This document shows, in pieces, positions 6,989 through 13,442 of a stretch of 15,007 nt of DNA (positions within the stretch are counted from its first letter, which is position 1; each line of letters begins with the position of its first letter). The translations under genes were made by a program, and so were the position numbers. The stretch comes from an uncultured Collinsella sp. (GTDB lineage: Bacteria > Actinomycetota > Coriobacteriia > Coriobacteriales > Coriobacteriaceae): the NCBI GenBank assembly GCA_900543615.1, contig UQSC01000044.1:1-15007 (forward strand), given 5' to 3'. Below the pieces are notes generated by a model. It searched no databases. It was not told the origin of the DNA and was given only the letters and a program-made list of their open reading frames with translations.

Positions 6989-7062
6989 TGCTGTAGGCGG
7001 CTATTATTCGCCAAACGGCAGCGCCTGGGTGCGCATGAAAAATGCGACTGGGACGGTATATG

Positions 7063-7090
7063 TTGACGGGTATACTTGTTCCGTTTAAAT
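7063..7090 (+). promoter_or_regulatory. Candidate sigma-70 promoter of the patatin gene
   Basis: TTGACG (7063-7068) and TTAAAT (7085-7090) are separated by 16 bases. The GTG start is 23 bases after the -10 hexamer, which leaves a short leader containing GGAG. Confidence 0.5.
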
Positions 7091-7112
7091 TTGCGGGGAC
7101 GGAGATGATCGC

Positions 7113-7982
7113 GTGGCACAGTCAAATATGACGCGTACGGTGGGGCTTGCGCTCGAGGGAGGCGGCTACCGCGGTATGTATACGGCGGGCGTGCTCGACG
7201 TCTGGATGGAGCACGGTTTGGCCTGCGATCATATGGTGGGCGTTTCGGCGGGCGCGGCGTTTGGCTACAACTTTAAATCGCGGCAGATTGGGCGCGCCAT
7301 TCGCTACAACAAAGCCTATTGTGCCGACAAGCGCTATGCGAGCGTGACAAGCTGGCTGCGAACCGGTGACATGTTCAATGCCGATTTTGCCTATCACGAG
7401 GTGCCTATCGAGCGCGATCCCATCGATTTGGAGGCGTATCGTGCCTGCCCCATGCGATTTACGTGCGTGTGTACCGATATCGAGACGGGCAAGGCCGTCT
7501 ACCACGACCTGCCCTATGGCGACGAGCGGGATATCGAGTGGATTCGGGCGTCGTCGGCGATTCCCGTGGCGACGCGTCCCGTTGCTATTGACGGGCATAA
7601 GTATCTGGATGGTGGCGTGGCTGATTCTATTCCCAGCGCATGGCTGTTTGCGCAGGGGTATGACCGCAATATCGTGGTACTCACGCAGCCGGCGGGTTTT
7701 GTGAAGCAACCCAACAGCGTGATGCCCATGCTGCGGCGCGTGTTCCGTCACTATCCGGAGTTTGTCGCAGCGCTTGAGCATCGGCATGAGGTTTACAATG
7801 CCACGCTCGATGACCTGGCACGTCGTGAGGCCGCCGGCGATATCTTTGTGGTGCGTCCGAGCGAATCGGTGAAGGTGCCGTCGCTGTGCCGCGAGCCCGA
7901 TGAACTCGAGCGCATCTACCAGATCGGTCGTCGCGATGCAGAGACGACCTTGCCCGCGCTGGAAGCGTATCTGGCGGGGTAA
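7113..7982 (+). CDS. Patatin-like phospholipase / acylhydrolase
   Basis: This 289-residue cytosolic protein has no signal peptide. It has the patatin oxyanion-hole motif GGGYRG (16-21), the nucleophile elbow G43-V-S45-A-G47 and the aspartate motif D166-G-G168, which supply the Ser-Asp catalytic dyad. The length and the C-terminal helical region fit the bacterial single-domain subfamily related to YjjU and RssA. Such enzymes hydrolyse acyl esters of membrane phospholipids or neutral lipids; the physiological substrate is not predictable. The GTG at 7113 is preferred because GGAG (7101-7104) precedes it by eight bases; an ATG at 7128 is the alternative. The gene is a single transcription unit, divergent from the c-di-GMP genes and convergent with the thiamine operon. 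A long antisense frame over it is a codon-bias shadow. Confidence 0.9.
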   Translation: MAQSNMTRTVGLALEGGGYRGMYTAGVLDVWMEHGLACDHMVGVSAGAAFGYNFKSRQIGRAIRYNKAYCADKRYASVTSWLRTGDMFNADFAYHEVPIERDPIDLEAYRACPMRFTCVCTDIETGKAVYHDLPYGDERDIEWIRASSAIPVATRPVAIDGHKYLDGGVADSIPSAWLFAQGYDRNIVVLTQPAGFVKQPNSVMPMLRRVFRHYPEFVAALEHRHEVYNATLDDLARREAAGDIFVVRPSESVKVPSLCREPDELERIYQIGRRDAETTLPALEAYLAG

Positions 7983-7993
7983 GGGTCGCATGC

Positions 7994-8039
7994 GGAAAGC
8001 GCATCCCGGAATGGAGGTCCAAACTGGGATGCGCTTTCC
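7994..8039. terminator. Long hairpin between the convergent patatin and thiE genes
   Basis: Perfect 14-bp arms (7994-8007 and 8026-8039, GGAAAGCGCATCCC and complement) flank an 18-base loop. It lies 12 bases after the patatin stop and 45 bases beyond the thiE stop. Neither strand has a U run after the stem, so it may block or stabilise both convergent transcripts rather than act as a classic intrinsic terminator. Confidence 0.55.
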
Positions 8040-8083
8040 ATTGCTGAAGATATGAGGCTGCAGAGCAACTGCTCGGCTCAGAC

Positions 8084-8779
8084 TTATGCCTGATGCCAGG
8101 TGTCGACGAGCTCCTTGGCTGCGGCGTGGGGGTCGTCGGCACTGCAGACGGCGCTCACCACAAAGAAGCCGTCGACGCCGGTGGCCTTGAGCTGCGGCAA
8201 GTCGGCCGTCTTAACGCCGCCGCCCACCACGATGGGCACGGGGCTTGCCGCGTGGAGTGCGGCCAGGTCCTCAAAGCTTTTGGTGATGATGGAGCCGTCG
8301 GCCGCGCGTCCGCAGTCGCGCTTGGTCTCGGTCTCGTGGAGCGGGCCGATGCCCAGGTAGTCGACCAGGCTCATGTCGGCGGTCTTGACGTACTCGAGCA
8401 TCTCCTCGCAACGGGCTGAAAGGCCCACAATGGCATCGGGGCCCAGCAGCTTGCGGCAGACCTCGACGGGAATATCGCTCTGGCCCACGTGCACGCCGTC
8501 GACGGCAATACCCTGCTCGCGTGCGGCGAGTACGCAGTCAAGGCGGTCGTCGATCAGCAAGGCGACCTGACCGGCCTTGCCGGCCTGTGCGATTGCCTGC
8601 GCGGCATCGCCGGTCAGTGAAATGATCTCGCGGGCACTTGCCACCTTAGAGCGCACCTGGATGCAGGTAAAGCCGGCGTCGAGTGCCTGGGCCACCACAT
8701 CGCCCACGGGGCGTCCCAGCGTGTTTTCGGGGCCGAGTACCAGATAAGCCGAGATATCAAGGTTGTCGCGGATGCTCAC
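8084..8779 (-). CDS. thiE: Thiamine-phosphate synthase
   Basis: This 231-residue TIM-barrel enzyme joins hydroxymethylpyrimidine diphosphate and thiazole phosphate to give thiamine phosphate in the cytosol. Family motifs are in order: QVRSK (41-45, usually QLREK), DDR (77-79), GVHVGQ (95-100), GIGPLHETETK (143-153), VGGGV phosphate loop (185-189) and VVSAV (207-211). The length is slightly above the usual 210-220. The GTG start overlaps the preceding stop in a GTGA arrangement (8776-8779), and GGAGG sits seven bases upstream inside the preceding gene, which indicates translational coupling. It is the last gene of a TPP-riboswitch operon with thiM, consistent with salvage of thiazole. No thiD or thiC is present in the window, so the pyrimidine must come from genes elsewhere or from uptake. 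Confidence 0.95.
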   Translation of the reverse strand: MSIRDNLDISAYLVLGPENTLGRPVGDVVAQALDAGFTCIQVRSKVASAREIISLTGDAAQAIAQAGKAGQVALLIDDRLDCVLAAREQGIAVDGVHVGQSDIPVEVCRKLLGPDAIVGLSARCEEMLEYVKTADMSLVDYLGIGPLHETETKRDCGRAADGSIITKSFEDLAALHAASPVPIVVGGGVKTADLPQLKATGVDGFFVVSAVCSADDPHAAAKELVDTWHQA

Positions 8780-9117
8780 TGTGCTTCCTCCTGCTTTTTG
8801 ATCTGTGCTTCCATGCGCTCGAGCTTGCCGGTCATGGTGTCGGTAAATCCGGGCCGAATATCGGCTTTGAGCACGACTTCGGTGCGGATGCCCTTGCTCG
8901 CCAACACAAAGGTTGCGTCGCGCACGACCTGCATGACCTCGTCCCAGTCGCCCTCGATCTCGGTGAACATCGAGGTGGTGCGGTTGGGAAGGCCGCTCTC
9001 GCGAATAACACGCACGACCTCGGCGACCTCGGCGGACAGCTCATCGCCGGTGCCGCACGGGGCGATGGCCACGGCGACGAGCGTGTTCATGCCAGCAGTG
9101 GTTGCGGGCTCGGACAT
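8776..9117 (-). CDS. MTH1187-family thiamine-binding protein
   Basis: This 113-residue small protein belongs to the MTH1187/YkoF-like family (formerly DUF77, Thiamine_BP). The recognisable core runs from NTLVAVAIAP (11-20) through TSMFTEIEGDWDEVM (48-62). These ferredoxin-like proteins bind thiamine or its pyrimidine moiety, as shown for relatives such as YkoF, and are thought to buffer or present it in the cytosol. The ATG at 9117 follows GAGGAGG by eight bases and is only three bases after the thiM stop. The end overlaps the thiE start by four bases. Its place between thiM and thiE under a TPP riboswitch supports a role in thiamine salvage rather than an unrelated function. The first nine residues form a short extension relative to the family core. 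Confidence 0.88.
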   Translation of the reverse strand: MSEPATTAGMNTLVAVAIAPCGTGDELSAEVAEVVRVIRESGLPNRTTSMFTEIEGDWDEVMQVVRDATFVLASKGIRTEVVLKADIRPGFTDTMTGKLERMEAQIKKQEEAQ

Positions 9118-9120
9118 GGC

Positions 9121-9960
9121 CTATGCCTCCTCGAGCTCGAGTCGGTTATCGGCAATGTCCTGGGCGGTCGCGCGGTAGAGCTCATCGATAAAGGCGACCT
9201 TAAAGCTTGCCGGGGCATCGGCGACAGCGGCGGCACGCGTGCCGGCAACGTTGTAGACCGCGGTGCCGCAGATGGCTGCCGTAAACGGGTCGGTGGCACA
9301 GGCGTACACGGCCAGCACGCCGCCCTGCGAACAGCCGCAGCCGGTGATCTTTGACATGAGCGGGCTGCCGCCGTGGGACTTGGCCACGGTCGTGCCGTCG
9401 GTAATCAGGTCGACTTCGCCCGAGACGACCACGGCACCGCCGGTGTAGCGAGCGAGCGCCACGGCGGCATCGCGGGCGGCGTCTACCGTGTCGGTGGTAT
9501 CGACACCGCGTACGCGGCTCAAATCGGCCGCCTCGCCCTCAAGACCCCACAGGCCGGCGAGCGCGATGATCTCGGAGGCGTTGCCGCGCACGATGGCGGG
9601 CTTGTACTGCTTGAGCTCGTTTACCAACTGGGTGCGCAGGCTACCGATGCCCAGGCCAACCGGATCGAGCACCCAGGGCTTGCCGGCGTCGTGTGCCGCC
9701 TTGGCCGCGCGGGGGATCGTCTGCTCGTAGATGGGGAAGAGCGTGCCCATGTTGAGATAGATGGCGCCGCCGCCGGCAACGAGTGCCTCGCCCTCGTCGG
9801 GCAGATAGACCATGGCGGCCGAACCGCCCACGGCGAGCTGCGCATTGGCGACAAAGTCGATCGTCACCGTGTTGGTGATGGAGCCGGCCATCGGATTGGC
9901 GGCGCGAATCTCCTCCACGGCCTTGACCATATGTTGCTTAAGCTGTTCCGAATCAATCAC
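9121..9960 (-). CDS. thiM: Hydroxyethylthiazole kinase
   Basis: This 279-residue ribokinase-like kinase phosphorylates 4-methyl-5-(2-hydroxyethyl)thiazole, the salvage step that feeds thiazole phosphate to ThiE. Visible motifs are ITNTVTIDFVANAQLA near residues 29-44, LDPVG (98-102), RGNASE (125-130) and TGCGC (206-210). The last corresponds to the catalytic TGTGC loop, with C210 as the conserved cysteine and an extra C208. The usual small hydrophobic residues after it are SQGG here. I chose the GTG at 9960 because AAGGAGG (9969-9975) lies eight bases upstream and this gives the family length; a longer frame to 10074 would translate through the riboswitch and terminator. It is the first gene of the operon, controlled by the leader at 9983-10117. 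Confidence 0.95.
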   Translation of the reverse strand: MIDSEQLKQHMVKAVEEIRAANPMAGSITNTVTIDFVANAQLAVGGSAAMVYLPDEGEALVAGGGAIYLNMGTLFPIYEQTIPRAAKAAHDAGKPWVLDPVGLGIGSLRTQLVNELKQYKPAIVRGNASEIIALAGLWGLEGEAADLSRVRGVDTTDTVDAARDAAVALARYTGGAVVVSGEVDLITDGTTVAKSHGGSPLMSKITGCGCSQGGVLAVYACATDPFTAAICGTAVYNVAGTRAAAVADAPASFKVAFIDELYRATAQDIADNRLELEEA

Positions 9961-9982
9961 TGCACATGCCTCCTTGGCATAG

Positions 9983-10012
9983 AAAAGGGGCGCTGTGCAT
10001 AGACAGCGCCCC
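9983..10012 (-). terminator. Intrinsic terminator of the TPP riboswitch (expression platform)
   Basis: On the minus strand a perfect 10-bp stem, GGGGCGCTGT with its complement (9987-9996 and 10003-10012), encloses a six-base loop and is followed by TTTT (9983-9986). It lies between the aptamer and the thiM ribosome site, as expected for transcription attenuation when TPP is bound. Confidence 0.9.
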
Positions 10013-10023
10013 TGTAAAGGCGG

Positions 10024-10117
10024 CATGCTCCCTACGCCAGCATTAACTGACAGGTTCAAAGGATTGGGCCCCATGCCCTCTCAGCCTTGTGGTTTGCACC
10101 GCCGGCACTCCCGCATC
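10024..10117 (-). ncRNA. TPP riboswitch aptamer (THI element)
   Basis: On the minus strand the leader carries the conserved THI-box segments in order: GGGAGTGC, CTGAGAGGG, GAACCTG and AATGCTGGCGTAGGGA. They are flanked by a P1 stem ATGC/GCAT (10113-10116 with 10025-10028). The aptamer senses thiamine diphosphate. Together with the terminator at 9983-10012 it should switch off thiM, the thiamine-binding protein gene and thiE when TPP is plentiful. A -10-like TAGTAT lies just upstream at 10134-10139. Confidence 0.96.
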
Positions 10118-10143
10118 GAATCTGTTGTTCCCTATACTAGCGC

Positions 10144-10178
10144 ACCTGCCAAAAAGGGACAGGTTTATTTTGGCAGGT
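10144..10178. repeat. 11-bp inverted repeat between divergent thi operon and HAD gene
   Basis: ACCTGCCAAAA (10144-10154) and its exact complement (10168-10178) flank 13 bases containing GGGACAGGTTTA. It lies between the -10-like boxes of the two divergent units (TAGTAT for thi at 10134-10139, TACAAT for HAD at 10182-10187). It could be an operator or a dispersed REP-type element; the sequence alone does not decide. Confidence 0.45.
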
Positions 10179-10215
10179 CGTTACAATAGGTAGGACCGAT
10201 ACGAATGGGGGCCTT

Positions 10216-11124
10216 ATGATTAAACTTGTGCTGACCGATATGGACGATACGCTGATTCCAGCCGGGCATGACGGCGCCAGCGACTACGCCATAGAGGGCA
10301 TTCATGCCATGCAGGCGGCGGGCCTGCACTTTGGCCCGGTTTCGGGTCGTCAGCCGTCCGCGATGGGCTGGATGTTCAAAAATCGTTCCGAGTGCTTCTC
10401 GACTGGCGCGTTTTGTAACGGCCAGGTGATGTTTGTCGACGGCGAGGTTGTTGCCTCCCGTGCGAGCGACAACGGTGCCCTCATGCGTCTTGCCGACTAT
10501 CTTGAGCAAGAGACCGACGATACCTATCTGAAGGTCTACAGCCTGGGTGATGACTTTTGGGGCAACGATGCCTATTGCGTGACGAGCGACCCCGAGCGCG
10601 TTCGTCGCGCCATGGAGTCGGGCGGCAACGCATGGCTCAAAGGCGAAGAGGCCCCGTGCCGTCCCGTCGTCGATGACGCGCCGGTGTTCAAGGCGAATAT
10701 TTGGAGTGCCCGTTCGCGTGAGGAGCTCGCGGAGCTACGCGAGCGCGTTGCCGCTGAGGTGCCGGAACTCTCGCTCGTGTTTCCCAACAACCGTGTGCGC
10801 CTGTTTGACATCCTTCCAGCAGGTTGGGACAAGGGTTGCGCTGCGCTGGAGTTGGCGCGCGCTTTGGACCTGACGCCCGATGAGGTGGCCGTATTTGGCG
10901 ATTCCGATAACGATCTGCCCATGATCGATGCTGTTCCCAACTTCGTTGCAGTCGCCAATGCCAACGAGGCCGTCACGGCTGCCGCGCGCTGGCATATCGG
11001 CGCTGCGGCGGACGATGCGGTTGCCGGGGCCCTGCATCAGATTGCCGCCTGCGCCGCGACGGGGGAGATGCCGCCGTTTATGCGCCAGATGGACGCGGCG
11101 GGTCTTGGCATCACGAACGTCTAG
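10216..11124 (+). CDS. Cof-type HAD-IIB hydrolase (phosphatase)
   Basis: This 302-residue soluble HAD phosphatase has all four family motifs: D8-M-D10-D-T (nucleophile and general acid), S43 in PVSGRQ, K206 in GWDKG, and GDSDND (228-233) for magnesium. The cap between motifs II and III (about 85-190) is of type C2, as in Cof/YbiV/YidA proteins that dephosphorylate sugar phosphates, flavin precursors or other small phosphates. The substrate is not predictable. The ATG at 10216 is preceded by a G-rich but weak ribosome site. The gene is divergent from the thiamine operon, and a role on thiamine or pyrimidine phosphates is only a neighbourhood guess. The LysR gene follows after 10 bases, so the two are probably co-transcribed. 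Confidence 0.9.
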   Translation: MIKLVLTDMDDTLIPAGHDGASDYAIEGIHAMQAAGLHFGPVSGRQPSAMGWMFKNRSECFSTGAFCNGQVMFVDGEVVASRASDNGALMRLADYLEQETDDTYLKVYSLGDDFWGNDAYCVTSDPERVRRAMESGGNAWLKGEEAPCRPVVDDAPVFKANIWSARSREELAELRERVAAEVPELSLVFPNNRVRLFDILPAGWDKGCAALELARALDLTPDEVAVFGDSDNDLPMIDAVPNFVAVANANEAVTAAARWHIGAAADDAVAGALHQIAACAATGEMPPFMRQMDAAGLGITNV

Positions 11125-11134
11125 GGAGAAGGCT

Positions 11135-12031
11135 ATGAAGCTCCAGCAGCTCAGATATGTCGTCAAAGTTGCCGAATGTGGCAGCATCACCGAGGCCTCG
11201 CGCCGACTCTTTGTGTCGCAGCCTTCGATTACCGCGTCGATTCGCGATCTCGAAAACGAGATGGGCGTGCACATCTTTGAGCGCACCAACAAGGGCGTCA
11301 TTGTGTCCGAGGAGGGCGAGACCTTCTTGGGCTACGCGCGACAGGTGCTCGACCAGGCCGATCTGCTCGAAGGCAAGTACAAGGGCGCGTCCGAGCAGGT
11401 GCCGCACTTTAGTGTGAGCTGCCAGCATTATTCCTTTGCCGTTAATGCGTTTGTCGATGTGATCCGTGAGTTCGATGCCGCGCGCTACGACTTTACCCTG
11501 CGCGAGGAACAGACTCACGAGATTATCGAGGACGTCGCGCATATGAAAAGCGAACTGGGCATCCTTTACTTATCCGAGCATAACCGCGAGGTTATCGAGC
11601 GCATGCTCGCCGCCAACGAGCTCGTATTCGATGGACTCTTCTGCGCCGCGCCGCATGTCTTTGTATGTGCCGACCATCCACTGGCGGACCACGCCAGCGT
11701 GACACTCGAGGATCTCGAGGACTATCCGTTTTTGTCCTACGAGCAGGGCAGCTATAACTCGTTCTACTATTCCGAGGAGCTGACCTCGACCTTTGAGCGT
11801 CGCAAGAATATCCGCGTGCGCGACCGTGCGACGTTGTTCAATTTGGCCATGGGCCTCAACGGCTACACGGTGTGTTCGGGTGTGATCAGCCATGAACTTA
11901 ACGGCCCCGGTATTATCTCGATTCCGCTCGATGTGGACGAGTACATGGAGATCGGCATTATTACGCGTAAGAACACGACGCTCACGCGCTATGGGCAGGC
12001 CTATATCGACGCGATTCGTCAGCATATCTAG
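11135..12031 (+). CDS. LysR-family transcriptional regulator
   Basis: This 298-residue regulator has an N-terminal winged helix-turn-helix (about residues 1-60, with SITEASRRLFVSQPSITASI as the helix-turn-helix and the family FER at 48-50). A linker helix follows, then a periplasmic-binding-protein-like effector domain from about residue 91 to the end. The start at 11135 is the only one that begins at the domain boundary; it follows AGGGAGAAGG, and the HAD stop is 10 bases upstream. The effector is unknown. An inverted repeat with LysR-box geometry lies 47 bases downstream of its stop, in front of the MetE-like gene. A role in methionine or one-carbon control is therefore likely by context, although the protein need not be MetR itself. 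Confidence 0.93.
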   Translation: MKLQQLRYVVKVAECGSITEASRRLFVSQPSITASIRDLENEMGVHIFERTNKGVIVSEEGETFLGYARQVLDQADLLEGKYKGASEQVPHFSVSCQHYSFAVNAFVDVIREFDAARYDFTLREEQTHEIIEDVAHMKSELGILYLSEHNREVIERMLAANELVFDGLFCAAPHVFVCADHPLADHASVTLEDLEDYPFLSYEQGSYNSFYYSEELTSTFERRKNIRVRDRATLFNLAMGLNGYTVCSGVISHELNGPGIISIPLDVDEYMEIGIITRKNTTLTRYGQAYIDAIRQHI

Positions 12032-12077
12032 GCTGCTGTGCTCCGCGCTGGTCAAATCTCTTTATGGCAGTCCAGAC

Positions 12078-12100
12078 TGATATAGGAAGCATCTATATCA
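12078..12100 (+). promoter_or_regulatory. LysR-type operator upstream of the MetE-like gene
   Basis: TGATATAG and its exact complement CTATATCA flank seven bases (12078-12085 and 12093-12100). The dyad contains the T-N11-A core of LysR binding sites. It lies 86 bases before the start codon, the usual place for the recognition site of a LysR activator. An AT-rich stretch with several -10-like hexamers (TATAAA 12107-12112, TATATT 12115-12120) follows. Confidence 0.65.
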
Positions 12101-12186
12101 AACTGTTATAAACGTATATTTTACGATGGCTATATGAGCGCTCATACTTTGTCCCAGTAAAGCAACCAATGCAAAGGGAGATATCT

Positions 12187-13320
12187 ATGAGTGCTTTAAC
12201 CACGCTGAACGCGCCGTTTCGCGCCGATATCGTCGGCAGCTTTCTTCGTCCACAGGCCGTAAAGGACGCCCGTGCCGCCTATGCTGCGGGCACACTCGAC
12301 GCCGCCGGCCTTAAGGCCGTCGAGGACGATGCCATTCGCGATTTGGTGGCAAAGCAGAAGGCCGCCGGCCTGCAGGTCATCACCGATGGTGAGTTTCGCC
12401 GCAGCTACTGGCACCTCGATTTTATGTGGGGCCTTAACGGCATTGAACGCCGTACCTCGCGTACGGGTTATATGTTCCACGACGAGGAGACCACAGCCGA
12501 CACCGCCGTGGTAACCGGCCCCATTAGCGGCGAGAACCATCCGTTCGTCGAGCACTTTAAATTTGTCAAGGCGCTCGAGGGGGAGGGCCAGGTCGCGCGG
12601 CAAACCATTCCGGCGCCGATCCAGACGTTCTCCGAAGTCACGCTCGACCGCTGCGACGGCCAGCAGGAGAGCCTGCGCGCTGTCTATAAGACCGATGAGG
12701 AACTTGCCGACGCCATCGCAGCCGCTTATCGCACGGTGATTGCCGACCTGTACGCAGCAGGCTGCCGCAACATCCAGTTTGATGACTGCACCTGGGGCAT
12801 CTACTGCGACACCGATTTTGTCGCCAAAACCGGCATGAGCCCGGTCGACCTGCAAAAGGTAAGCGAGCTGGGCGTGGCGCTCAACAATGCCGCCATCGCG
12901 GACAAGCCCGACGATCTGGTCATCAACACGCATGTGTGCCGCGGCAACTACCACTCCACCTATGCCTTCGAGGGCGGCTATGACCCCATCGCGCCGTACC
13001 TGTTCGCAGACGAGGATGTCGATGCATTTTACCTGGAGTTCGATACGCCGCGCGCCGGCGGTTTTGAGCCGCTCAAGTACGTTGCCCCGGGCAAGAAGGT
13101 CGTGCTGGGCTTGGTAACCACCAAGGCGGCAGAGCTCGAGAACGAGGATGTTATCGTCGAGCGCATCCGCGAAGCAGCAAAGTACGTGCCGTTCGAAAAC
13201 CTGTACCTGTCGCCCCAGTGCGGCTTTGCCAGCTGCGAGATTGGCAACAAGCTGACCGAGGACGAGCAATGGGCAAAGATTGCGCTGGTCAAGCGTATTG
13301 CCGAGCGCGTTTGGAAATAG
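12187..13320 (+). CDS. Core-type cobalamin-independent methionine synthase family methyltransferase
   Basis: This 377-residue TIM-barrel protein corresponds to the catalytic C-terminal half of MetE (COG0620, YxjG/YxjH-like) without the N-terminal half. The zinc and thiol-binding ligands are present as H249-x-C251, E284 and C345 (SPQCGFAS), so zinc-activated methyl transfer to homocysteine or a related thiol is expected. Full MetE uses methyltetrahydrofolate polyglutamate and needs both halves to bind it. The methyl donor for core-only enzymes differs between subfamilies and is unknown here. The ATG at 12187 is six bases after GGGAG; an in-frame ATG at 12169 has no ribosome site. The gene is preceded by a LysR gene and a LysR-type operator, and followed by the permease gene 122 bases later. 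A long antisense frame over it is a shadow. Confidence 0.88.
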   Translation: MSALTTLNAPFRADIVGSFLRPQAVKDARAAYAAGTLDAAGLKAVEDDAIRDLVAKQKAAGLQVITDGEFRRSYWHLDFMWGLNGIERRTSRTGYMFHDEETTADTAVVTGPISGENHPFVEHFKFVKALEGEGQVARQTIPAPIQTFSEVTLDRCDGQQESLRAVYKTDEELADAIAAAYRTVIADLYAAGCRNIQFDDCTWGIYCDTDFVAKTGMSPVDLQKVSELGVALNNAAIADKPDDLVINTHVCRGNYHSTYAFEGGYDPIAPYLFADEDVDAFYLEFDTPRAGGFEPLKYVAPGKKVVLGLVTTKAAELENEDVIVERIREAAKYVPFENLYLSPQCGFASCEIGNKLTEDEQWAKIALVKRIAERVWK

Positions 13321-13442
13321 CGCTAGTGTTTGCAGGTGGCGGCGCGTGCGAGGCATAGTGTATCGCGTACAATGGTTCGGATTGTATCGTTCGGGCAGGT
13401 TATCCGATATGCCTGATCGCCCTTCCATTCGAAAGGACATCC
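13321..13442 (+). promoter_or_regulatory. Leader and candidate operator of the permease gene
   Basis: TACAAT (13368-13373) and ATTGTA (13381-13386) form a perfect 6-bp dyad with a seven-base centre. TACAAT is also a reasonable -10 hexamer, although no -35 is clear. No PyrR-type or purine riboswitch structure, and no terminator for the upstream gene, is evident in these 122 bases. The ribosome site AAAGGA lies five bases before the ATG. Confidence 0.4.

Larger units (their letters stand above)
6796..7112. other. 317-base divergent intergenic region between the GGDEF/EAL and patatin genes
   Basis: I see no open frame here with both a ribosome site and a recognisable product. It holds an AT-richer core around 6940-6990 with phased GTAYA motifs, and a small hairpin, CGCAT-GAAAA-ATGCG, at 7032-7046. 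A plausible plus-strand promoter lies at 7063-7090. A TATACT hexamer can be read on the minus strand at about 6950-6955, but without a matching -35. Confidence 0.6.

Noticed and set aside
7032..7046. Small hairpin CGCAT-GAAAA-ATGCG as a terminator
   Set aside because: The stem is only five pairs, and no gene ends nearby on either strand.
7122..7991. 289-residue frame antisense to the patatin gene
   Set aside because: It mirrors the patatin gene and has low-complexity Arg/His-rich composition and no family motif. The plus strand has the full catalytic dyad.
9961..10074. 38-residue N-terminal extension of ThiM
   Set aside because: It would be encoded by the riboswitch and its terminator. The GTG at 9960 has a strong ribosome site and gives the family length.
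10928..11134. 69-residue N-terminal extension of the LysR protein
   Set aside because: It overlaps the HAD gene in another frame and is Arg/Pro-rich. The helix-turn-helix domain begins exactly at 11135, which has its own ribosome site.
12196..13440. 414-residue frame antisense to the MetE-like gene
   Set aside because: It has no motif or ribosome site and overlaps a gene with intact zinc ligands. It is a shadow.
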